Assembly (NCBI GenBank): GCA_905221605.1
Contig: CAJNDS010002622.1
Location: forward strand, 1 to 64,000
DNA length: 64,000 bases
Direction: 5' to 3'
Source: Symbiodinium natans
Lineage: Eukaryota > Sar > Dinophyceae > Suessiales > Symbiodiniaceae
Translations under genes and position numbers: made by a program
Notes under the pieces: model-generated
Databases searched by the model: none
What the model was told of the DNA's origin: nothing
Seen by the model: only the letters and a program-made list of their open reading frames with translations
Shown: positions 42,893-53,955 of the stretch, in pieces
Layout: each line of letters starts with the position of its first letter
How positions within the stretch are numbered: position 1 is the stretch's first letter

Positions 42893-45437
42893 ATGGCATC
42901 CATCCAGTGCCGCTGCCGTGCGGTGGCTGTCCGACACCTGGGGTCACAGCAGCCCTTTTTGGGTTTGGGGCTTCGGGTCATAAGGGGACGTGTTTCTATA
43001 GTTCCTGTTTAGAGGAACCGCCAAAATAGGCAGCCTACTTTCCGGAAACCCCCCACGAAGGCTTCTGGGACGGATTTCCATGCTAGAACAGCTTTCGCCA
43101 CGGGGCCTCAAGTAGTGAAGTTGTAGTATTGTTCAGTGCTTACTTGCAGGCTCCTTTTGTTTGTAGGACGCCAGATTTCAACGGACTCTTCTCCCCAATC
43201 CATCCCCTTCTGAAAACGCTTGTGGACCAACCTTCGACTAGGGATCTCCATGGTTCTGGCCCACTGAGGGCTTGCTACCGCTCGGCCGAAATGTGCGTTG
43301 GAGTGTTGCTGTGTGGACTGTTACCAGAAGAGCCTCGTTCACCTGGGGAAGGGGGTAGGTGCCTAGGGAAGCTTAGGGAGCCTTAGGGAGTAGTAGGGAG
43401 TATTAGGGAACCTTGGGTTACATACCCCCCTTGAACCCCCTTCATTTAAGAACTCTAAGTTGAGGTTTGGGGCAAGGACTTCGGGGAGGTTCAACAAGAA
43501 ACCCTAAACCCGAAGCCCAAACGGCTTAAACTTAGGGGCCGAGTGAAGCAATGGAAACTGTGTAGCCCTCAACGAACAGAGATGCAAGCCCAAAGCCTAC
43601 GTCTTTGGTTTGACAGCTTCCTAAGTCCTGAGCCCTCAGTTGTCCAATCGCCTGTCTTAGCACCTGGGATCTGAAGCCCGAACAAGGACGTTATGGCCGA
43701 TGAACCTAGCTTGCAAGTCCAGGCCCCTCAAGTTGGACTACGTACTCTGAAACGAGGGGTCTGAAATGGCTTGGGTCGCATTCGGATGCTAGAAACACTT
43801 CCCACCCCTAAAAACAGAGTGTCGCCTTGCACTGTTTGTCCCGGCCCATTGAGCCCTCCAATTAAGCCCCCACCCCAAAACCATGTGGGGGTGTTTGTCA
43901 TGTCAGGAGGAAGGTGAAGGGTTCTCATGTTCTAAAGATGCAGACTCCACGTGGCTTCCGAGGAATGTGTGGTCCTGCGAGGCAGGGGGCGTGGCGTACC
44001 CCGCAGGGTACGGGGTTCACGGCAACTCCCCTGCCAAATGCTTGAAGGTTCGTGGGTCCCCGCCGGTAGTAAGGACCCCAACTAAGGTGACATCACAAGC
44101 AGCTGATAGGTAGGGTTACCTTAGAAGCCCCCAGAGAATCGTAACTACCACGAGCTTCCAGCCTCGTATTCCTGGCGCTGGTCAGCCGAGGCATCGGAAA
44201 TCCGATGTACCTTGTCTACTTTGACAACCTGCTCGACGTGCGAAGAGGCAGCTCGTCGTCGGTTGGCTTCTGGGACTTGGGGGGTTGAGTTTCTGGGATG
44301 TCCTGTCCAAAGGGGGGAGAGGTCGGGAGGGTGCTTCGGTGCGCCGAAGGCAAGGAGCAGATCGCCTTCAACCGACTTCGGGATGGCGCTCTCTCCACCA
44401 ACATGATCGCGGCGTGCTGCAAGACGCTCCTGTGTGTGGAGCACCCACGGTACGAGGGCCAATCTGTGCTCCTCTTCCCGGACTTCTGCCCGATCTCGGG
44501 CCTGGAGCCCTTGCCGGCGGCTTCCCGGGTTCACATCCGGGACTGGCCCGCGGAGGCCTACGCCAAGCTGCCGTCCCTGCCGGGGACTTGGCGGGAGGAT
44601 GGGAGGCTACATGCCGAGACGGAGGAAGACAAGGTCGCGGTGGCCAGAAACACTGAAGCCGTGCGGGCGAAGATGCTCGGCTCTGGTGCAAGAGCTCGCA
44701 AACATGAAGTCATCATGAAGTTCCCATAAGAAATCACCCGCGTGCTGTTGAAACCGGAGCATGACTCTTGCGAATGTTGGATTCCCGCACTCTTCTCTCT
44801 GTGACTTTCCTTGTGTGTGGGCTCCAACCCTCCCCGCACCGTTGTTTTGGGGTTCAGGCGTTCGATGGCTTTTGGGGGGGGGGGGGGGGGGCATATGGGT
44901 CAGGCTGGAACCTTGAACTTGAGACCCTCAACCCCAAGGAGTCCTCGAGTGTAAATCCGAGCCAAGGCACGTTCCGGTGTCCTGCGCGGCTCAAGTGTTT
45001 CAGAGGGTTTCAGAGGGTTGGCTTGCACTGCAAGGATGTCGCTGTACCGGATGTATTCCCCTCCAAACCACGAACGGTTATACCTTCACACGGAAACCCT
45101 GTCATTTTTTCACGACCTTCGCAGAGTCCCCGAATACGAAGGGAACGTCGCAAACGGTAGCGGAAGGAACCGTAAACCCCTAAACCCTAAAGCCCTAGGC
45201 CCTAAAGCACGAAACCCTAAACCCTAACCCTACTAAAACCCTAAACCCTAAACCTCCTAAACCCCCTAAGCCCCCTAAACCCTAATGAAACCCCTAATGA
45301 AGCCCAGGATGTCTCAGGATGCCAGCGGTTTTCTCACCTTTCAGCAGCTCCTGCGAGCGGCCGGGGGCCAGGTCGACACGCTCCACCTGCCCGAGGGCGC
45401 ACAGAGCCGCAGCATCAAGGCAAGCCTGGCGGAGTAG
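42893..45437 (+). CDS. GFA/CENP-V-like (DUF6151-like) cysteine-rich protein, paralogue 1
   Basis: Exons: 42893 to about 42960 (MASIQCRCRAVAVRHLG), 43269-43326 (PKCALECCCVDCYQ), 43963-44021 (NVWSCEAGGVAYPAGYG), 44191-44247 (MYLVYFDNLLDVRRG), 44350-44671 (EQIAFNRLRDG, MIAACCKTLL, LLFPDFCPI) and 45308-45437 (TFQQLLRAAGG, stop at 45437). The Cys pattern CxC, CCCxxC and CC in this order resembles GFA/DUF6151 zinc folds; substrate unknown. Middle exon lengths (58, 59, 57) equal those of paralogue 2, which confirms the borders. Donors are GA at 43327, GC at 44022 and 44248, and GA at 44672. The first donor is unresolved. CRCR here replaces CRCG of paralogue 2. The last intron is absent from paralogue 2. 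Confidence 0.82.
44672..45307 (+). other. Intron present only in paralogue 1
   Basis: 636 bases with a GA donor and AG acceptor. GATG occurs at both ends (CGAA/GATGCT and CCAG/GATGTC). In paralogue 2 the equivalent coding sequence is continuous through about 52585. Splicing here gives KMSQDASGFLTFQQLL, aligning with ADAKGETFQQLL there. Confidence 0.7.
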
Positions 45438-45951
45438 AAAAGGGCCTTTGGCAGCTGGCTCTAGGGAGTTGAGGGAGTTGAGGGAGTTCAGGGAGTTTTG
45501 GGAGGTTTAGGGAGTTCAGGGAGTTTACGGAGTTTGTTTAGGGAGTTTAGGGTCTAGGGTTGACTCAAGAGCCCGTTGCAGAAAGGTTTAGGGTTTCTCT
45601 TCGCTTCTCTTTTGCTTCTCGGGCCGGAGCCGGTTACAGGAGGGTAAAAGGTTTCGGGCCCTGAAGCCACACCTAGCTTGAGATGGGGGTTTCAAGCCCT
45701 CCTCAGCATGAATGGTGGCTCAAAGCCCGCTGGCAAGCAGGACGCTCTGGACCCAGGGGGGTGGCCCAAGCCCTGAACTCAAGTGTACCACCAAAAGGCG
45801 TGCACCCCTAAACCCTAAACCCTAAACCCTAAACCCTAAACCCTAAACCTTAAACCCTAAACCCTAAACCCTCAATTTAAGGTAAACGCCAAAAGCAGCG
45901 CCAGCAAAGCACCTCAGGGCCTAAGTCGCCCCACACCGCATTTTGCCGAAA
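45438..45951. other. Short spacer between tandem paralogues
   Basis: About 510 bases holding GGGAGTT-type repeats at 45465-45550 and a CCCTAAA array at about 45808-45872. Short spacers between tandem copies are typical of dinoflagellate gene arrays. Confidence 0.6.
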
Positions 45952-48900
45952 ATGGCATCCATCCAGTGCCGCTGCGGCACCGTGGCCATCAGATACTTTG
46001 GGGCACAGCGGGTGGAAGCGTTTCTGTCTTTGTCATTTTTCGGATTTTGGCTTGCCATAAGTTGCAAAACTTGCAACTGAAAAGCATGTTCGTGTGCGCC
46101 CTGCCGAGGGCTCGCCAGCACTTTGCCGAAGTGCGCGTTGGAGTGCTGCTGTGTGGACTGCTACCAGAAGAGCCTCGCAGCAGCGGAAAACCCTAAAGAA
46201 TCCTTCTAGACGAGAAAACGTGAAACAAAGTGAACAAACAGTGAGACAAGAGGGTCCTTCACATGATTCACACTTCCAGCTGGCATTCAAGCATTTGTCC
46301 ACCAGGTTTTCCATGTTTTCCATCAGTCTGCCCTGTAGGCTTCAGGGCCTCGTGGGGCTGCTCTTGAGGGGCTGACAAAAGGGGACGTTCTTCAGAAGCG
46401 TGCAGATGCCGTTGGCTCAACGATGGTGTCGAGCCGTAAGCGGAGCTACATGCTCGCAGAACCTCGAGATGCCAGCTCCCTGTGCCCCAAAGCTCTCTTT
46501 GCAGCCCCAGTCTTCCCGTCATTATGTGCGCGCTAGAGCTATACTATATATATATATATGTATGTATATACATATATATATATATATAGTCACTAGTAGT
46601 CCAGACGGAAACACCATGCAGCTTGGCTGGACATGCTGCGCAGCGTGCGAAGACGCGCCGCCACCAGGGGATTCTGCGGAGCAGGGCAAGGCCTTTGCCA
46701 GGAAGAGGGGCTTCGCCACGGAAGAGGAGGGCGCCGACCTTCAAGACGTTGACTATGGCAGGGCAGTTGAGGCTATTGATTTGCCGTCGCTTCCTGTTCT
46801 GCCACTAACATCAACCACGTCAAGCAGGCCAGGGAAGCGGAGTAGGCTGGAGCAGCTGAGGCACCTCGAAGTGGATGAAGAGATCATGCGTGGTATCCCT
46901 CTCCAGAAGACCCTCTGGCACTTGGGGGTTCTCTGGCGCAAGTCCCCGCTCGCACTGTCCCCAGAAGCCCGGACCGGCTTGTGGAAGATGTCGGCTCCTG
47001 CCTCGACCTTCGACATCTTCCTGTCACACACCTGGCACACGCCGGGGAAGTGGAAGATCCTCAGCCTGTTCTTCCAATCTGGCTGGAGGTTCTCTTTCCT
47101 TGGCTGGTTTGTGGGGGCCTCCCTCATGCTCCTGGCCTCCACGCACAAGCTGCTCCCCTTGTTTATCCCCTACAGGTCCAACTTCGACGGGGCCACGATC
47201 TCCTGTGGGCCCTGGTGTCTTTGTGGTACTTTACTGTAACTTTAGATCCTAGACCCTTTTTTGGGTTTCTTAATAAGGCAGCTATATAAGTTTTATAATT
47301 TTCAGCTACCCTCAGCTGAGTGCAGCCTCAAGGTGTTTGCTGGGCTCCCTCCTGGGCCACGGCCTGGGTCTCCTGCTCTCACCCTACGCGCCCAGCGCCT
47401 GCGCCCGGCGCCCCCTCTGCTTCCTGGACGTGGCCAGCATCCATCAGACGGATCGGGAGCTCATGGAGCGAGGGATCTACAGTACCTTGGGGGGACAAAA
47501 ATGAACCCTAAAATTGGGATCGTAGAACCTTTTGCTACTAAAAGCCCCGTAACAGGCACTATGCCCCCCCCTCGAGGTATCGGCGGCTTCCTTCACGTGT
47601 CCAAGGAGCTGCAGGTCTTGTGGAGTGCGCCATACCTTTCCAGGCTCGGACATGCTTTGGGGCAGTGTGTGGGGCAGTTTTTGGGGCAGGTTTTTAGGGT
47701 TTAGGGAGAGAGAGGGTTTAGGGTTTAAGGTTAGTTCGATTGGATCCTCGTCCATGCAGGGTTTAGGGTCTTAACAAGGGGTTGAGGATGTAAGGAGACA
47801 TGGAGACACCAAGCATGCATAGGGCCAAATGCAAGAGAGAACAACACAAGCAGATGGAATCGCACCCGGCGCGCGGACACGAGAAATCGTCCCATCAGCT
47901 GAAGCGAAATTTTCAGGCACGTTTTCGACAGGGTTTGGACAAGAACGCCTTGGGACCGGAAACCATCGGAAGCCTCTAGAATTGTTCTTCGCTTCAAGCT
48001 TCGGGTTCAGGATGGAAACGTTCGGCAACCAGAGCGCAAAGCAGATAAAAAGAGCCGAGGCTCTGCAACCGTTGTTTTGGAACGATGTTCGGGATGATCG
48101 TTGTTTATGATTGGCCATGCCCTGTTGAAGACGGAGCGGCGAAAATGCTGAATTCGACAGAGAAAAAGCTTTGCCGTGGTGAGGAGAAAGCAGAAAGTAG
48201 GGCTGATTGCTGTTTTCACAAGGCAGGGTACTACGCCCTCGGCCAAGGCTAGTCGGAAAACGCTCGGTGTCTCCTGGTGGGACTGTAGGATGTACTTTCC
48301 ATGAGAATCCAGTGCTGGTCCAGTGCTGCTGTCGAGTCGACCGTCGATCAGTTCGGTTCGAAACTGATTCGCTCGGTTTGACGAGTCGTGACTGAGCTGT
48401 TGGGCCCTGCAGGCTCTGGTGCATTTTCGAACTGGCCGCATACCGCACGGCAAATCCCTCTGGGCGCGTGGTCTTGTCGCCACTATTTGTGGAATGCGGC
48501 GCTTGCATCTGCATTCTTGGGGCATACTTCGCGGCCTTCCTCTTCGTCTTTGCCCTGCCCTTGCAACATTTCGGGATCTACGTCGTCTATGTGGTCGGCC
48601 TCTTGCCTATCTACGTCCTCATGCACCTCTTGCGCAGGAACATCCTCGCGAAACATCAGCTGTTCGAAGGTTTGCGTTTCTTCACGCTCGCCGAAGCCAG
48701 GCAGGAGGTGTTTTGAAACTCACAAACAAAAGGGTTGATCTGAGTTATGGAACCTGCTATAATAGAAACCCAAAGCTGAATGGACTCCCCAGGTTCAACT
48801 AAGTAGCCTCGTTCGTTCACTGGGCCCTTGACCAGGTGCGAGAGCGACTTTGACCATGACTTCATCCACACAGCCATCCGCGCATGGTATGGAAGTGCCG

Positions 48901-51900
48901 AGGCATTCACCGCTTATGTGCAGGGATCTCTGCGCCAAGAGCTGCTGGCCTCGAAGCCCACAACCATTCCGCTGAGGTGGGGGAGGGGCCTGAGAAGAAT
49001 CGCCAGAATACAGGTATCTCCAGCTCCCCAACAGGTGCCTGTTTGCTTAAACCCTAAACCCTAAACCCTAAACCCGAAACCCTAAACCCTAAACCCTAAA
49101 CCCGAAGCCCTATAAACCAACAGGTACCTGGTGCTTTTGGTGGGAGTGCCCTTCGGGCTTTCTCTGGATTTTCTGGCGGCCCTGATCGCAAGGGAGGCCC
49201 CGATGGAATGGCTGCTGACCGAGCCGGGGGCTGCTTTGGAGGGTATTTTTGGGGAGGTTTATTGGGGGAGTTTAGGGTGTATAGGGCTTAGGGCTTACCA
49301 GCTCGTGAAGGGAGGAGTTGGGGAGTTTAAGTTTAGGGCTTCTGGAGGCGGAGTCCGGATGTCGAGTGCCCCCACTGAATTTCCCGATTCAATCAACTTA
49401 GAGAGCCGGCGCCCTCTTTCCCCGCTCCCCCCCCAAGAAGAAATGCAGAGAGCAGGGCGGCTTTTGCTGTCTTCCTGGGCTCCAAGAGCCCTGATCCTAG
49501 GAGTTTCTCGCCGGCTGTTTGGGATTCAACCTTTGCTGGTTCTTCGGCAGTGTCCAGATCGCCCTCTTTCTCTGCGACCGCTTTGCGGCCCCTTGGCGTG
49601 GTGGCCTCTTCGACTACCTGCACCTGGGATTCGGGACCCCAAAGGTCTATACTTTTTGAGGCCCTACATCAACCCTAAACCCTAAACCCTACAGGGGCCC
49701 TATAGTAAAGAAAGCGGAAAGGCACGAACCCAGCCGATCTACCCAGGCAAACGCTTGTTCTGTTCCTCATCTTCTTCGGGGTCTACTTTCTCGGGAGTCT
49801 CATGGCCAGCACCAGCAATCTCTGGCACGCGCTCGCGGTGGCCTCGGCCAGCCTCTTGTTTGCCATCGTCACCCTGGTCTGTCGGCGTGCGGCCGTCGGG
49901 TCCTGACCCGCAGCAAGCTCGTGCGTCGTGCGGAGCAACCCGCTTCCTCTGTAGTAGAGTGAGACGCAATGTAGTTGTAGCCCCACCCTGATTCTACAAC
50001 TACGCGAATGGAGATGAAGCAGATCTAGAATGTTCGTGTTCTGGGGGGGAGGGCCTTGAAGTTGGGAGTCCTTGGACTCCCATTGACTGGGAAAGGCTAG
50101 CCATGCCGCAAAAAGCGACGTGTCTGCCGAGATCCCAGGATGCCAGCCGTTTTTTTTTTTTACTGTTCCCTATTTTTCTCTGTGAGAAGCTCTTAATGAG
50201 TTTTCGTGGGTGTATATATTGTGCCCGAAAATTGGGATACCATATCCGCCCACCGATTGTACGGTGTCCGGTGTCACTCTTGGAGTCGTGGTGCTCAGAC
50301 ATCCCAGGCGAGCGCGAGCGCGCCCGAGGTCAAACAATCCTTAAGAGGGGTTACAGTACCCCTACTATAATCCCTATTAGGGGATGTTAATTGTAAACGC
50401 TTACGCGCGCCGCCTCGGCAGCCGGGCCGGCCCACGGACAGGAAAGGAGGAAAGAGGGTTTCTAGTCAGGAAGCGAGGAGCGGGGGGTAACAGGGCGTGG
50501 CAGGGTGCCAGACCGGTTTCGGGTGCGGCAGGAGGGTCCAGAAGGTCCTAGGTCCAGAGGTGGCAGGAGGGTCTCAGGAAATGTCCTAAGGGGGGTCCCA
50601 GCCAGACCCCCAAACAGCCAAATTCGCACGTGTTGGTCCCACAGGCTGTGGGGGGGGGGGGGCTTGTTCCAGATGCTTCTCGGCAGGAAGCCGAGGCGAA
50701 TACAAGGGGGAGCATCTTAAGGGGATCCTGATGTTAAGAGATGCTTGGACGAAGACACTGATCGAGCTACCCACTTCAATTCCCGAACCTTGCATCCTGA
50801 ACTTAACCCCGAGCCCCCATTCGAACCAGCAAAACCCTAAACCCTGTCAACCCCCCTTGTAAACCTTACAGTCAACTCTAAACCCAGACGAGTGGGAAGG
50901 TATGGAGACTCTGCAAATAGCCAGCAGCTGGCGGGGGGTTTGGGGGGGGGCAGCGCTCCTGAGCAGCTGACCCTGGGAAGGGAGCCCAGAGTGATGACGG
51001 GCTACAGGGGCTCGGGGCTCCTTACTAGTCTAGCAAGGCTCCTGGAAAGCAGGGGGGATCCCCAGTTTCCTGAGAGAATGTCCAGACGGTTGGCCAAAAG
51101 AGACTTAAGACGACCATCAGCAAAAGCCGAGCCCCGAGAAACCTCTGGTGCCTTTGGAGTGGTATTGGGTTAGGGTTTGGGGTTTGGGGGGTTTGGGGGG
51201 TTTGGGTTGGGGGTTTCGGGTTCAGGGTTGAGGGGGATTCGGGGTGAAGAGGGTCAGAAGGTGGTTTGGAGATTCTTGCGTACTTTCTTATAGAAGAGGG
51301 AACAATGCTTGAGGCTACAGGCTTGTTTAGGGTTGTTCTGAGTCGGTTCGGACAACCGCAGTCTTAAAGGTTTGTGGTGTGTAGAGTTCGCGGCCGCCAA
51401 GGAACGTTTGGTCCTGCGAGGCAGGAGGAGTGGCTTGCCCGCCCGGCTTCGGAACGCATGGCAGCCTGACCGGGTTTGTTCCGGTTTGCTGCTAAGGACC
51501 TTCCGCAAAGTTACCTTTCGTACGACGCTTCTGAAAATGCCTATGTTACTGTATGGTAACTTCCCTAACACCCTAAACCCTAAACCCTTGTAGGGTCTTT
51601 TCGAGCTCAGCCCAGCCCTGCAGTTTCGATGCCCCGAAGTGGGCCCCCCGTACTGCATCCCAAGAATGGGTGTGCCCTAAACCCTTAAACCTAAAACCCT
51701 GCGTAAACCCTAAACTTTCTAAACCCTAAACCCTAAACCCTACAGCAACTGTTCGGGCAGGGGATGGGAGGTTTTTTTTTGATTCAGGGCCTCAGATGTT
51801 TCCCCCCTTATGGACGCAAAGCATGAACCCAGGGCTTCCGCTCCTTGTGCGGTTTGGGGTTTAGGGTTTAGGGGGTAGGGTTTAGGGTTTAGGGTTTAGG

Positions 51901-52686
51901 GTTTAGGGTTTAGGGTTTAGGGTTTAGGGTTTAGGGTTTAGGGTTTAGGGTTTAGGGTTTAGGGTTTTTGGGTTCCTTTTGCAGATGAGGCGTTGGCAGC
52001 CCGATGCACCTCGTCTACTTTGACAACAGCCTGGATGTGCAGAGAGGCAGCTTGCTACCGAAAGCGGCCCAGGACCTTCCTCTGAGTCTGGGGTTTCCGA
52101 AACTAGGGGTACCGAATTGGGGTCCATATTGTAAGGGAATCCGACGACTTCGGCATTTAGGGGTCCCTTATTTTCGTAAACCCCCGTGTGTTGAAGTTGG
52201 CCTCAGGTTTTTGGTTGGGAGAGGTTGGGAGGGTGCACCTAAGGCAAGGAACAGATCGCCTTCAACCGGCTTCGGGATGGTGCGCGCTCGACGAACATGA
52301 TCGCCTCGTGCTGCAAGACGCTCCTTTGTGGCGAGCATGTGAGCTATAACAGCAAGACTGTGCTCCTCTTTCCAGACTTCTGCCCAATCTTGGGTGTTCC
52401 GCCCTTGCCGCCGCCGGAATGCCGGGTCTTCATCAAGGACTGGCCCGCGGACGCCTACACCAAGCTGCCGCCGAAGCCGGGCATCTGGTATGAGGACGGC
52501 AGGATGGTTTCTGAGAGCGAAGAAGACACGGCCCTGGTGTTCCGAAGTGCCGCAGGCATTCACCGGGCTGTGCCTGCGGACGCGAAGGGTGAGACCTTTC
52601 AGCAGTTGCTGGAGGCTGCGGGTGGGAAGGTGGAGATCCTTGGCTTACCAGAAGGCGCGAATAGCAGGAGAAGGAAAGCAGCCTAG
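45952..52686 (+). CDS. GFA/CENP-V-like (DUF6151-like) protein, paralogue 2, interrupted by a nested gene
   Basis: Exons: 45952 to about 46020 (MASIQCRCGTVAIRYFG), 46109-46166 (PKCALECCCVDCYQ), 51402-51460 (NVWSCEAGGVACPPGFG), 51990-52046 (MHLVYFDNSLDVQRG) and 52244-52686 (EQIAFNRLRDG, MIASCCKTLL, ETFQQLLEAAGG, stop TAG). Frame is kept from the second exon to the stop. Lengths 58, 59 and 57 match paralogue 1. Between exons 2 and 3 lies a 5,235-base intron containing a complete other gene on the same strand; in paralogue 1 this intron is 636 bases. No exon is duplicated or missing between the two blocks, which favours one gene over two fragments. Differences from paralogue 1 in exon 3 are mostly at third codon positions, a sign of selection on the protein. 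The end of exon 1 is unresolved. Confidence 0.75.
46541..46590. repeat. (TA)n microsatellite
   Basis: TATATA tract with short ATGTATGTATAC interruptions, just upstream of the nested gene's probable ATG. Confidence 0.92.
46616..49906 (+). CDS. TIR-like multi-pass membrane protein, eight exons, complete
   Basis: Exons 46616-47214, 47333-47481, 47577-47643, 48413-48709, 48836-48976, 49124-49256, 49558-49644 and 49715-49906 sum to 1,665 bases, so 554 residues, and every junction keeps frame. The cytosolic N-terminus leads to DIFLSHTWHTPGKWK (from residue 133), two hydrophobic segments, CFLDVASIHQTDRELMERGI (residues 229-248), IGGFLHVSKELQVLWSAPYL and SRLWCIFELAAYR, then several membrane helices to the end. 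The SH, FLDxxxIxQ and WCxxEL blocks resemble strands and helices of TIR domains; E278 matches the glutamate catalytic in TIR NAD hydrolases. Membrane helices between the first two blocks are unusual. Dinoflagellates appear to have many relatives. Intron 3 has a GC donor with CAGGCTC at both ends; the others are GT-AG. Function unproven. The gene lies inside an intron of the GFA-like paralogue 2. Confidence 0.87.
49050..49104 (-). repeat. Telomere-like array inside intron 5 of the TIR-like gene
   Basis: Seven to eight CCCTAAA units, one reading CCCGAAA, within the 147-base intron 48977-49123. This is direct evidence that such arrays can make up much of an intron and end close to the 3' splice site. 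Confidence 0.93.
49907..51401. other. Intron of GFA-like paralogue 2 after the nested gene
   Basis: No second gene supported. It holds homopolymer runs (T at 50151, G at 50651 and 50941) and short frames on both strands. Confidence 0.45.
51852..51967 (+). repeat. Telomere-like array (TTTAGGG)n, about fifteen units, in a GFA-like intron
   Basis: Lies in the 529-base intron 51461-51989 of paralogue 2. The equivalent intron of paralogue 1 (44022-44190, 169 bases) has no array, so the array arose or vanished after the duplication. Confidence 0.95.
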
Positions 52687-53295
52687 CAAAAGGCCGCATC
52701 TTTCTTTTGGGCTTTTGCGTTCACTGGAGCACCTCTTGAGAAGCCCACAGACCTGACCCCTCAAAACCCTCAAGACGCTGAAGGTTTGGCGTTCTGCTCA
52801 GCCGTGCACATTCGAAGCCCCCAAACGAAATCATCGCCCAAGGGCGCTTGAGGTCGAGTCTGAATTAGAGCCGGCTCAGTTAAGAACCACTGTCACGGTG
52901 AGTAGCTCAAGGAACGCTTCCATTTACAGAACAATCCTCATGATTGCAATCACGTTTCGGTGACACACACACACACATATACACATACATACACATATGT
53001 GCTTAGAACAGCACATAATTTCTTCGCGGCTCCAGCCGGTGTTTCAAAGGACGAACGGGTTTAGGCTTTCGGGGTCTCTTCCGACCAGCAGGTGCCCCCG
53101 CCCCCCCTCCCAACAGGTTTTTGTATTGATTTCTTGACCAGAAGGTGCCGGGAGTTGTTGAGTTTGAGCCGAACTGTCGAGAATCAGGACGGTTTCAAGC
53201 TCCAGTTGGCCATGTGCGGCGTTGGTTAGAATGATGAGAATGTGCAGGCTCTAAGTGCCCCCAACGTCCCCATACCCCCCTTCACGGCTCTGCAG
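52687..53295. other. Spacer after the GFA-like gene
   Basis: Contains a (CA)n/(TA)-like microsatellite at 52962-52998 and a C run at 53098-53108. No supported exon. Confidence 0.45.
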
Positions 53296-53514
53296 ATGGC
53301 AATGCGTGTCATTTTGACTGTGGGAGCTTGCATGGCGAGCGTCTGGGGAGCCAGTGGCCACGAAAGCACTTGCGTGAGCAATCGCGGTCTGCCGTATGAC
53401 CAGCGCAACTGCGATGCTCTTTGCAAGGATCGCGGGTGTTTGTGGAAGGAGAATGCATGCGTGTGCGAAGATGGGGTGTATTCCAGGTCAAGTCGCAAAT
53501 GCTGCCAACTGTGA
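53296..53514 (+). CDS. Small secreted cysteine-rich protein
   Basis: 72 residues. A signal-peptide-like N-terminus (AMRVILTVGACMASVWGASG) precedes a compact module with CVSNRGLPYDQRNCDALC, GCLWKENACVC and SRKCC, so at least eight cysteines. ATG at 53296 or 53302; CTGCAG directly before could also be an acceptor, with the start upstream. Function unknown. A degenerate copy of the module follows immediately. Confidence 0.55.
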   Translation: MAMRVILTVGACMASVWGASGHESTCVSNRGLPYDQRNCDALCKDRGCLWKENACVCEDGVYSRSSRKCCQL

Positions 53515-53534
53515 CTTTGCCACCTGCTACGTTG

Positions 53535-53695
53535 CAGGACTCAGATGACACTGTGTGCGTGTCGAACCATGGTCTGCCGTAGGACCGGCACAACTGCGAC
53601 TCTATCGGAACAGGTCGCGGATGTGCGTGGAAGGACGACCGTTGCGTATGCAAAGATGGTGGAAAATTTTCGAAGACGAGTCGCAGGTGCGGGCC
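53535..53695 (+). pseudogene. Decayed second copy of the cysteine-rich module
   Basis: The frame repeats the module with changes: CVSNHGLP, then an in-frame TAG where the first copy has TAT (Tyr), then DRHNCDS, GCAWKDDRCVC and TSRRC. The Cys spacing is largely kept except for one lost residue. Either a pseudogene copy or an exon read with another start or frame. A further weak echo (AGTCATKNS, HCLCVF) lies near 53800-53865. Confidence 0.55.
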
Positions 53696-53955
53696 ATCAA
53701 GACCGCTCTCGCCTTCTACCGAGAAGGAGTTGTGACGAGTTGTGAGCTGTCGTGCCGGGTACCTGAAGCATTCATCTACACAGTTGTCGAGTCATCGATG
53801 CATCGCGGGCACCTGCGCCACCAAGAACAGCTGAGTTGATTTCAAGCACTGCCTGTGCGTGTTTTGAAAAGGGATACAAGGCATATGCGGTAGTGGCAAG
53901 TCTATAGGAAACCCAAGCCTACAGCTGATGGCTACCTGATTCTAGAGCTTTTCCT

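Noticed and set aside
46400..46615. Start of the TIR-like gene at the upstream end of its long frame
   Set aside because: The upstream part runs through a (TA)n microsatellite (YIYICMYIH-like) and unlikely protein. The ATG at 46616 gives a total length divisible by three with all exons.
48007..48525. Minus-strand open frame of 172 codons
   Set aside because: It overlaps intron 3 and exon 4 of the TIR-like gene in antisense; the plus-strand exon is confirmed by frame and motif.
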